A stretch of DNA of 64,000 nt from assembly GCF_038957035.1 (NCBI RefSeq), contig NZ_CP152412.1, forward strand, positions 558,001-622,000, read 5' to 3'. Below, piece by piece: positions 10,661-19,500 of this stretch. Each line of letters opens with the position of its first letter. Position 1 is the first letter of the stretch. The stretch comes from Bradyrhizobium sp. B097 (lineage in GTDB: Bacteria > Pseudomonadota > Alphaproteobacteria > Rhizobiales > Xanthobacteraceae). Under the pieces are notes generated by a model that was not told the origin of the DNA, ran no database searches, and worked only from the letters and a program-made list of their open reading frames with translations. A program made the position numbers and the translations under genes.

Positions 10661-10787
10661 GTCGACAACAGGTACTCACCGAAATGACAGCGGCGAGCGC
10701 TTCAGATCGAAGAAAAGATGCCCGGCAGAAATCTTGACGGCGACATCGCGGCGTGTGTTACACCTCGAAAGCAACAGGGACGTGCGC

Positions 10788-11090
10788 ATGACATCCACCG
10801 TCGATCTGGCGAAACTGCATATTGACGACTTCAGGCCGCATCAGGGCGCGGAGTTCGAGATGCAGACCGCGGAAGGCGCAGTGGCGCTGAAACTCGCCAA
10901 GGTCGAGCCCGCGGGCAACAGCGGCCGGCCGAGGGGCGCGTTCTCGCTGTTGTTCGCGGGGCCGAAGGGGGCGTGGTTGCCGCAGGCGATCTATCCAGTG
11001 CGGCATCCGGCGCTGGGCGTGATCGAGATCTTCCTGGTGCCGATCGGCCCGCTCGGAGACGGCAACGGCTATCAGGCGATCTTCACCTGA
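10788..11090 (+). CDS. Small soluble protein, DUF6916-like
   Basis: A 100-residue protein with no signal peptide or membrane segment. The ATG opening MTSTVDLAKLHIDDF has AGGGA at suitable spacing; codons upstream of it lack coding character. The body alternates hydrophobic and charged residues and looks like a small beta-rich fold: FEMQTAEGAVALKLAKVEP, then FSLLFAGPKGAWLPQAIYPV, then IEIFLVPIGPLGDGNGYQAIF. This resembles small proteins I know as DUF6916, which often lie beside tail-collar genes, as here: three such genes follow on the opposite strand. It converges on the acetyltransferase gene with only 3 bp between the stops. Function unknown. Confidence 0.72.
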   Translation: MTSTVDLAKLHIDDFRPHQGAEFEMQTAEGAVALKLAKVEPAGNSGRPRGAFSLLFAGPKGAWLPQAIYPVRHPALGVIEIFLVPIGPLGDGNGYQAIFT

Positions 11091-11093
11091 CGC

Positions 11094-11636
11094 TCATGCG
11101 GCGCGGGGGCCGGGCCTGATCCAGCGCATCAGGTCGTAGACGCCCTTGTCTTCCTCGGTGACGAAACCGAGCCGGCGGTAGAGCCGCATCGCCGGATTGA
11201 ACTTCTCGACATGGATCGAGACGTCCTTGCCGGCATCAGCCGCCTCGTCCATTGCATCGCGCAGCAGCGCTTCGCCATATCCCTTGCCGCGATGTTCGGG
11301 AAGGAAGGCGATGTCGATGATGCGGTGCTGGCTCGGCCAGCGCTCGATATAGAACCGGCCGATGTTCTCGCCGCCATGCGTGATTACCAGCCAGTCGGTG
11401 TTCGGATAGTATTGCTGATAGTGCGCGTGCTGGGCGCGGAATTGCTGATCGAGGAAGGCGGCCTTGTCCGCCTCGCTCCACGGCACCGGCGCCAGCTCCT
11501 CGGCGCGCGTCGAGGCGTAGAGCCGGCCGAGGAACGGCAGATCAGCCTCCGCCTGCCGGCGAAAGCGGCAACCGGATTCGGCGGCGCGCGCCCAGCCGAA
11601 CGCAGGACTGATGCTGTCCGACGTATCGAGAACCAA
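11094..11636 (-). CDS. GNAT-family N-acetyltransferase
   Basis: A 180-residue acetyltransferase. The acetyl-CoA pyrophosphate loop is visible as PEHRGKGYGEALL near residues 113-125, followed by the C-terminal NPAMRLYRRLGFV motif common to GNATs. The acceptor is unknown. The start is a TTG with GAGG five bases in front, and that ribosome site overlaps the stop of the preceding tail-collar gene. Translation is therefore likely coupled to the tail-collar trio, so the enzyme may modify one of those proteins or simply share their expression. Confidence 0.86.
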   Translation of the reverse strand: MVLDTSDSISPAFGWARAAESGCRFRRQAEADLPFLGRLYASTRAEELAPVPWSEADKAAFLDQQFRAQHAHYQQYYPNTDWLVITHGGENIGRFYIERWPSQHRIIDIAFLPEHRGKGYGEALLRDAMDEAADAGKDVSIHVEKFNPAMRLYRRLGFVTEEDKGVYDLMRWIRPGPRAA

Positions 11637-11643
11637 AGCGACC

Positions 11644-12177
11644 TCAGCTTCGTGGCGGGAATACGCCCTGCAGCGCGATGCAGAAATTCAAGGTGAGATA
11701 CGGCTGCATGTTGTTGTGCGGCTGGTTGCCGCCGGTCATGCCGATCATGGCGGCGTTCATCTGGATCAACGTCGGCGCCGGGTTTCCGGGCACATAGGCG
11801 AAGGCACTCGCCGATTTGCCCAGGATGCGGGTCGGGCTGGGGACTTGGACGTCGGCCGTGTCCTGCGTATCGACATTCACGAGGTGGTTGTGAAGCGGTA
11901 TCTGGGTTTGCAGCAGGGTGACCGAGGTCGAGCCGCCAGTCTCTCCGAGGTCATACAGCGACAGCCCGGGGCCCTGTCCAGGCGCCAGCGGCGCGTTGCC
12001 CTGCATGTTGGGCAGCTGGAAGTTCGACGTGCCGTTGCCGCCATAGGTGGTGCCAAGCAGCGAGAACAGCGCCGTATTCTGCGAGATCGGCAAGAGCTGA
12101 CCGCTGCAGAAGGCCCAGCCCTTGGGCGCGAAGTTGAAGGGAAAGATGCGGATCTCGGCGACAAAGGGATCGGACAT
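11644..12177 (-). CDS. Tail-collar (microcystin-dependent / MdpB-like) protein, third of three
   Basis: A 177-residue protein with the phage tail-collar domain (PF07484 type) at its N-terminus: FPFNFAPKGWAFCSGQ, LLPISQNTALFSLLGTTYGG, then FQLPNMQGNAPL. The C-terminal half is glycine- and asparagine-rich and ends with QPHNNMQPYLTLNFCIALQG, a pattern shared by all three copies. AGGAG lies nine bases before the ATG. There is no signal peptide. Family members occur in phage tail fibres and as stand-alone bacterial proteins; no other phage genes are present here, so a stand-alone role is more likely. Confidence 0.9.
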   Translation of the reverse strand: MSDPFVAEIRIFPFNFAPKGWAFCSGQLLPISQNTALFSLLGTTYGGNGTSNFQLPNMQGNAPLAPGQGPGLSLYDLGETGGSTSVTLLQTQIPLHNHLVNVDTQDTADVQVPSPTRILGKSASAFAYVPGNPAPTLIQMNAAMIGMTGGNQPHNNMQPYLTLNFCIALQGVFPPRS

Positions 12178-12189
12178 GCTGTCGCGCTC

Positions 12190-12714
12190 CTAGCTCTGGC
12201 TCGGGAAAATGCCGAACAGCGAAATGATGAAGCCGACGCAAAGCAGCGGCTGCAAATTGTTGTGCGGCTGGCTTCCGCCCGCGTTCGTCAGCATTCCGCT
12301 TGCCATCGGGCCATCGGGCGGCTGACCGTCGACGTACATGGCGATCGTGCCGGACACCTGATCAAGGATATTTCCTTGCGGGTTCGCCCCGGTGCCGGTC
12401 TGCGTCGAGGCGATGAAGGCGTGCGAATGCTGCGGGATCGTCTGTACCGTGAGCGTTACGTTTTCGACGCCGCCATTCTGGCCGATGACATAGCTCGTCC
12501 CGCTACTGGCGGTGCCCATGTGGAGCGGCAGGCGGCCGCGCAGATCGGGGACTGCGAAGGTGGATTGGCCATCGCCGCCATAGGTGGTGCCGATCAGATT
12601 GAACAGCGTGTCGTACTGGGAAATCGCCAGTAGGCTGCCGTCACAGAAATTCCATCCCGCCGGGGCAAAGTTGCCGCCGAACATACGGATTTCGCCTACA
12701 AAAGGTTGTGACAT
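12190..12714 (-). CDS. Tail-collar (MdpB-like) protein, second of three
   Basis: A 174-residue paralogue of its neighbours, with EIRMFGGNFAPAGWNFCDGS, YDTLFNLIGTTYGGDGQSTFAVPDLRGRLP and the closing QPHNNLQPLLCVGFIISLFG. The middle part (residues about 75-140) is the most divergent of the three copies, including a PQHSHAF segment and a gly/asn-rich stretch. The gaps to the flanking copies are only 12 bp, so one transcript is likely. Tandem divergence with conserved ends suggests subunits that assemble through shared surfaces, but that is inference. Confidence 0.9.
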   Translation of the reverse strand: MSQPFVGEIRMFGGNFAPAGWNFCDGSLLAISQYDTLFNLIGTTYGGDGQSTFAVPDLRGRLPLHMGTASSGTSYVIGQNGGVENVTLTVQTIPQHSHAFIASTQTGTGANPQGNILDQVSGTIAMYVDGQPPDGPMASGMLTNAGGSQPHNNLQPLLCVGFIISLFGIFPSQS

Positions 12715-12726
12715 CGGCGCTTCTCA

Positions 12727-13227
12727 TCAGTTCGGCGAGGGGAAAACGCCCTGAAGGGCAATGCTGAAATTGATCGTCAGGAACGGCTGCATGTTCTGAT
12801 GGGCCTGGCTGCCGCCGACATTGCCCACGGTCGCGGGATTGAGCGTCGTGATGTTGGTCATCGACGTGCTGTAGCCGTTGTTGAAGGCACCGAGATAGCT
12901 GCCCGCATCGATCGGCGTGGTGCCGTTGCTGTTGGTGGCGTTTGCCAAATGATTGTGCTGCGCCATCTCGCTGATCGTGAGCGTATGGCCCTCCTCGCCG
13001 GCCCGTTGGCCAAGCGCGTAGCCCGCGCCCATACTGATCGGCACCCGGCCGCGGAGGTCGGGCAGGCCAAACGTGACGCGCCCGTCCCCGCCATAGGTCG
13101 TGCCCAGCAACGAGAACAGCGCCTGGTTCTGATTGATCGGCATCAACTGGCCGTTGCAGAGCGCCCAGCCCTTCGGAGCAAAGTTGAACGACATCATGCG
13201 GATTTCGGAAAGATATGGATCGGCCAT
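12727..13227 (-). CDS. Tail-collar (MdpB-like) protein, first of three
   Basis: A 166-residue protein opening MADPYLSEIRMMSFNFAPKGWALCNGQ, then the collar core ALFSLLGTTYGGDGRVTFGLPDLRGRVP and the shared C-terminal QAHQNMQPFLTINFSIALQG. I chose this ATG because family similarity begins at its first residue and GGAGG precedes it; 33 additional upstream codons read as non-coding. It is the promoter-proximal gene of the trio, downstream of the giant repeat-protein gene on the same strand with a 328-bp gap. Confidence 0.9.
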   Translation of the reverse strand: MADPYLSEIRMMSFNFAPKGWALCNGQLMPINQNQALFSLLGTTYGGDGRVTFGLPDLRGRVPISMGAGYALGQRAGEEGHTLTISEMAQHNHLANATNSNGTTPIDAGSYLGAFNNGYSTSMTNITTLNPATVGNVGGSQAHQNMQPFLTINFSIALQGVFPSPN

Positions 13228-13555
13228 AGGTCCTCCGCGAATACGTCGTAAGATTTGCAATAAATACGAGACAATGATGCCGCGTCGACAACCTGTGCAC
13301 GATAGCGTGTTTTTTATGAAGTGCAACCTAAACGATTGTGCCGTGTTGGCAATTCTTTTTCAATCGCCGGTTGAGCGTGGCATCGGCGAGCCGCGATCGC
13401 TGGCTGCGGAGCTCACGTCAAGAAACGGACGTCCGCAAGCGCTTCCTGCGCGACGGTCGGAGTTCTCCGCTGCGGGCAATTCGGATTCGATTGCGCCGAG
13501 CGAACAACGCCTGCCGAAGCGATCCGGCTGGCGTTGTGGTTGATGCGGTACCCGT
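13228..13555. other. Intergenic region between giant gene and tail-collar operon
   Basis: A 328-bp gap, more AT-rich than the window average on the side nearest the tail-collar genes (AATAAATACG, TTTTTTATG). It probably carries the promoter of the trio. I see no coding frame, no repeat of the families listed here and no T-run terminator directly behind the giant gene. Confidence 0.5.
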
Positions 13556-16500
13556 TCAGACGATCAGGTCATGATGGACCAGGGTATGGGTGTGATCGTC
13601 GGTCGGCGTGCCGCCCATGGCGGCGAACGCCGCCTCGTGGCCGACCCACCATGAGGGCGCGGCATTGGAATGCCCGCTGAACAGATTGGACAAGGTCTGG
13701 CTGTGCGTGGCCAGGTCCGCATGGCTTGTGTTGGACTGCGACTGCGTCGGCGTGAACGACGAGAAATCGAAGCCGTTGGTCGCCTGCTGATTCGAGGATG
13801 TGTCGCTTTGCATGGGCATCGCCTTCTGCGATCCCACGTTGGCTTGAACGACATCTGCGGCAGTCGGGAGCCGGCGCTCGCCATCGGCGAGATCGATATA
13901 CATCAGGTCGTTGGCATCGGATGACGACGTCAAATCGGGGAGACCGAGCACGTGTCCCAACTCGTGGACCACCGCGGTCAGCAGATCGAGATGACCCGCT
14001 GCTGCCGTCGACGGATCCGTCTGCAGGCTGGTGCCGGAAGCATTGAGCGCGTGCGTGAACTCAAAATTGTCCGACGGTGTCGGATCGACGAACCAGCCGT
14101 GGCCGGCGGCATCGGTATCGATCGTGATGTGGCCGGCGCTTTCCAGGCCGACGATTTGGCCGGCGAGGTCGGCGACGCTGAAAGTGACGGCATGCAGCGC
14201 GGCGAGTTGATCCGAGTCGGCGCCTGCCTTCGCCCATTGGGTAATGGCCGCCGAGACGACCGAGTCGAGCTCGCCTTGTGTCAGGTGGGTTTCACCCGGG
14301 GTCGCGACAGCGGCCTGCACGCCGCCGTCTGCGGCGAGCATTGGCGATGCGCCGAACCCGTTGGTGCTGGCCGCCACGACGCTGATTGTCGGCGCCGTGG
14401 TGACCGTATTGTGCGCCAGCACATAGGCCGCAATCGCGGCGGTATCGGTCGCGCCGCCGCCATAGGACGAACCATCGCCCGCATGCAGACCGACGGTGGT
14501 GTTGTCGCGATCGCGCAGCCGGATATCGGTGCCGCCACCCGAGCCCGAACCCAGGAACTGATTTTCCTGGGCGCCGGTGCCGCCCAGCGTCAGCGAGACG
14601 CTCTGCGCGTCGCCCGCAACCGTACCGGCGTTGAGCTCAAAGCCATGATTGCCGAATGTGCCGGGGTTGGACGCCGTGTTGCCCATGACGATCGCGGTCA
14701 ATCGTGCGTTGCCGCCGTCGACCGCATCACCGGTCTGCAACAGGATGCCGTCGCCGTTGCCATATTGAAAGAGATGGTTGTTGGTGATCGTGACGCTGGA
14801 ATTGGCGCCGCCGTCGGTGATGAAGCCGATGTCGGAGCCCTGGACGGAACCGCTGTTGGCGATAGCCGCCACGCCGATGGTGTTGGAATCGATCGTGCCG
14901 GTAAACGAACCCGCGCCCGATCCGGTGCTGATGCCGAGCGCCGTGCCGAGCGCATCGCGCATGGTATTGTTCGCGATGTCGAAGGTCAGGTTGGCGTGAT
15001 CGCCGGCTCCGCCGGAGCTGATGGTGATGCCGCCGCCGCCCGAGACGATGTTCTGGTTGTTGTTCGAGAAGCTGTTGCCAAGTCCGGCGGTCGCGCCGCC
15101 CAGCACGAGATCCGAGCTGACACCGCCGTGCAGATCGAGCTGGAACAGGTCACCGCGCGCCGACGTGAACGTCGAGCTTTGAACCGTCGCGTTGAACGTT
15201 CCGTCGGTGGCCTGGAACACCAGTGCATCGCCCGACGAGTTGCTGGCCACCGAATTGGTGGCGAAGGTCGAGCCGGTGATGGTGATGCGGTTGAGCGTCT
15301 GACCACTGTTGTTGAAGACGTGGAACGCATCGAGCGCCGCGCCCGTGAAGGTCGAGTTCGTCACCGTCGCCGCGCCCGACAGGCCGGTGAAGTAGACGTC
15401 GCCTTCGCCGATGCCGCCGACATTGTCGCCGTTGGTGCCGGTCACCGTGGTATTGCCGAGGGCAAAGCCGGTGACGTTGGTGCCGACGATGCCGTAGTTC
15501 TGGAAGTCGTGCATCGTCAGATAGGAGAGCTCAACGTCCTTGGTGTTGTTGAGGTAGACGCCGCTGCCTTGCGTGGTGCTGGCGTCGGCGCCGGTCTTGC
15601 TGGCGATGGTGCCGCCGCTGCCCGCCGTCGAGCCGTCGCCGGTGACATGCAGGCCGCCATTGCCGGCGGCCGTGCCGGTGTTCGACAGAATGATGCCGTT
15701 GTTGGACCCGCCGCTCGAGGTGATGCTCTTGAGGATGAGGTTGGCTGAGCCGATCTGGGTGTTCTCGACATCGAGCGCGGTGCCGGTGCCTGATGTGATG
15801 GAGTTGGCGCTGCCGGTCAGCGTGATGGTGCCGCCATGGGTGAAGCTCAAGCCGGTGCCGCTGGCGGTCTTGACCGTGATGTCGGACATCGTGACGGTGC
15901 CGACATTGTTGCCGTCGTCGCTGATGCCGATGCCGGTCGAGGCCGAGGTGTCGATGCTGACGCCGGTGATGGTGTGACCCGTGGTGCCGAGCAGGTCGAT
16001 GCCGTTGTCGGCGCCGGTGACATGGATGACCGGATCGGTGCCGGAGCCGACATTCGCGGTCACCGTGGCGTTGGTCACCGGATTGGTGAACGTCAGGGTA
16101 TGGCTGCCGCCGATCAGGTTGACGCCGCTGGCGAGGTTGATGCCGTTGGCTTCGCTGTAGGTGCCGGTGCCGTGCTCGAGCACGACATAGTCGCCGGAGC
16201 CGGCCGGATTCGCCGCGTTGAAGGCCGCGATCGAGGTGTAGGGATCGTGCTGGGTACCGAGGTTGAGGCTGGTGCCTGTCGTCGAGTTGTCGATGTAGAA
16301 CACCTGCGGCACGACGCCGACATGGAAGGTCTGCGCGCCGGAGGTTTGCGCGCCGGGTGTACCGGTGTTGCCGTTGTCGTTGACGTTGAGCGTGACGGTA
16401 TCCGAGCCGGTGAAGCCGTCGTCGCTGTTGTAGGTCAGCGTCGCCAGCCCGGTATTGACCTGCGCGATGGTGCCGGTGAGCGTGACGGTGTGGCTGGCGT

Positions 16501-19500
16501 TGTTGGTGAAGCTCGCGAGCCCCGTGGTGTCGAAGCTCAGGGCGGCGTGGCCTGAGCTGATCGTCGCCGTGACGTTCCCGCTGCTGGCGTCGACGTCGGC
16601 GACCGACAGGCCGGAGATCGTAAGATTGGTGTGCGAGAAGGCAGTGCCGATCGAATTGTCCGCCGGCACCGTTGCGGTGGGCGCATCGTTGACGGCGGTC
16701 ACGCTTCCCGTCGTCGATGCCGTCCCGGTGTTGTTGCCGCCATTCGCGGTGCCGCCGTCATCGTGCACGGTCAGGGTATAGGAACGCGCGGTGGTATCGG
16801 GGTTTTCGCTGGTGTTGTTGAACTGGATCAGGTCGAGCGCCGCATTGTAGTGCGCCAGCGTGTCGGTGCCGGTGAAGCTGATCGTTTCGGTGCCGGCGGT
16901 GCTGCTGATGTCGAAGTGGATGCCGCCGATGTCGCCGCTCGCGCCGGCGTGCCCCGCGATCGAAAGCGCGTCCGACGGCTTCAGGTCGTTCAGCACGAAG
17001 GTCGCATCGGTCAGGTTGTTGCCTTCGGCGTCAGTGATTGTCAGGTTTGGCGTGATCGTGACCGGCGTCGAGTTGGCCGCCGGCGTGCCGTTCGGCGGTT
17101 CGGTGAATCCGGCGATGGCGCCGAAGCTGATCACCGGCGCGTCGTTGACCGGCGTGACATGGATGGTCGAGGTCGAGGTGTTGCTGTCCAGCGAGCCGTC
17201 ATTGACCGTAAAGCTGACGGTACGATCCGCCTCGGACGGATTGTCGCTGGTGTTGAAATAGGTGATGGAGTCGAGGGCGGCCTTGTAGTTCGCGACGCTG
17301 GAGGAGCCGGTCAAGGTCAAAACGCCGGTCAGAGCGTTGTACGATCCGACGATGCCGTTCTGGGGGTTGAAGCCGAGCACATCCTGGCCGGCGGCGAAGC
17401 CGCCGGTAATGGCAACCGTAGCGCTGGCCATGTTGGCGCTGTCGACGTCGGACACGTTGACCGACGTGTCGATCGCGGTCGCGGCCTGGTTCTCGATGTA
17501 GTTCAGCGTGCCGCCGGCTGACGTGACCGGCGGATCGTTGACCGGCGTGACGTTGATGGTGTCGGTGACTGCCGTGGAATTCGCGGCGCCGTCATTGGCT
17601 GTTATCGTGACGGTGCGCGCGAGGCCCGATGGGTTGTCGCTGGTGTTGAAATAGGTCACCGAGGCCAGCGCGGCCTGGTAGTTGGCGACCGTGTCGGTGC
17701 CGGTCAACGTCAGTTTGCCGGTCGCGGCATCAAACGTGCCGGTGATGTTGCCGATGGTGGTGAAGCCCAGGACATCCTGGCCGTTGGCATAGTTGCCGGT
17801 GATCTGCATCGTCGCGCCGGCCAGCGTGGTGTTGTCGACGTCGGTTACCGTGATCGCCGGATCGAACGCCGTCGCGACCTGATTCTCGGTGTAGTTCAGC
17901 GTGTGGCCGGCGGTGACGACGGCCGGGTCGTTGACCGGAGTGACGTTGATGGTGTCGGTGACCGGCGTGCTGTCGAGCGTGCCGTCATTGGCTGTGATCG
18001 TGACGGTGCGCGCCAGCCCGGACGGATTGTCGCTGGTGTTGAAATAGGTCACCGACGCGAGCGCGGCCTGATAGTTGGCGACACTGGAGGTGCCGGTCAG
18101 CGTCAGCGTACCCGTTGCGGCGTCGAACGATCCGCTGATGCCGTTCTGGGTGACAAAGCCGAGGACGTCCTCGCCGACGACGTAGTTGCCGGTGATCTGA
18201 ACCGTCGCGGACGCCAGATTGGCGTCGTCGCCGTCGGTCACGGTGATCGTCGAATCGATCACAGTCGCGGCCTGGTTTTCCGTGTAGCCAAGGGTGTGGC
18301 CGGCGGTGACGACCGGTGCCTGGTCGATGACGACGGCGATGGTAAAGGTCTGCTGGCTGTGCAGCGTGCCGTCGGAGGAATCGACCGTGATGTCGTAGGA
18401 CGGATCGGCGGCGTGGATCTTGGTGGGATCGGCGACCATGACCTTGCCGGTGGCCGCATTGATGGTGAAGGCGCCGCCGGAGGTGTCGCCGACCAGCGAA
18501 TAGGTCACGGCCGGGCCGTTGACGTCGGTCGAGGATGCCGTCACGCCGGCTCCCGAGCCGACCGGAGCGCCGACCGCGACGCGGTTGATGGCGCCGTCGC
18601 TGTCGACCGGGGTCGATGGCGCGACGTCGGTAACGGCGATGGTGAAGGTCTGCGAGCTCGCCAGCGTACCGTCGCTCGCCTGGGCGGTGACGGTGTAGGC
18701 GTGCCCGGCCGCGCTTTCGTAATCGATCTTGGTCGAGTCCGCGACGCTGATGACGCCCGTTGTCGCGTTGATGGTGAAGCCGCCGCCGGAGGTGTCGCCG
18801 ATCAGCGAATAGGTCACGGCCGGGCCGTTGACGTCGACCGACGATGCGGTGATGCCGACGGTCGAGCCGTTGGCCGCGCCTTCGGTGATCGAGTTGGGAT
18901 TGGCGTCGGCATCGACCGGGGTCGACGGCGGAGCGTCGGCGACAGCGATGGTGAAGGTCTGCGAGCTCGTGAGCGTGCCGTCGCTGGCTTGCGCGGTCAC
19001 CGCGTAGGAATGGGTCGGGCCGCTGCTCTCGTAGTCGATCTTGGTGGGATCGGCGACGGTGACGACACCCGTTGTCGCGTTGATGGTGAAGCCGCCGCCC
19101 GAGGTGTCGCCGACCAGCGAATAGGTGACGGCCGGGCCATTGACGTCGGTCGACGACGCGGTGACGCCAACCGTGCTGCCGGCGGCGGCGCCTTCGACGA
19201 CACTGTTGGCGGCGGCATTGCTATCGACCGGAATCGACGGCGCAGCGTCGCTGACTGCGATGGTGAAGGTCTGTGAACTCGCCAGCGTACCGTCGCTCGC
19301 CTGTGCGGTGATGGTGTAGCTGTGACCCGCGCCGCTGCTCTCATAGTCGATCTTGGTGGGATCGGCGACGGTGACGACGCCGGTCGCGGCGTTGATGGTG
19401 AAGCCGCCACCCGAGGTGTCGCCGACCAGCGAATAGGTCACGGCCGGGCCGTTGACGTCGATCGCCGACGCGGTGATGCCGACCGTGCTGCCGGCGGCGG

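Noticed and set aside
11644..13227. Tail-collar genes as evidence of a prophage
   Set aside because: No integrase, capsid, portal, baseplate or lysis gene occurs within the window; stand-alone collar genes are common in bacteria.
13133..13543. Plus-strand 136-codon open frame upstream of the tail-collar genes
   Set aside because: It overlaps the first collar gene antisense, crosses an AT-rich non-coding stretch and has no family features.
13952..15748. Plus-strand open frame of 598 codons opposite the C-terminal half of the giant gene
   Set aside because: Arginine/glycine/aspartate-rich with no recognisable domain and no ribosome site; typical third-position GC shadow.
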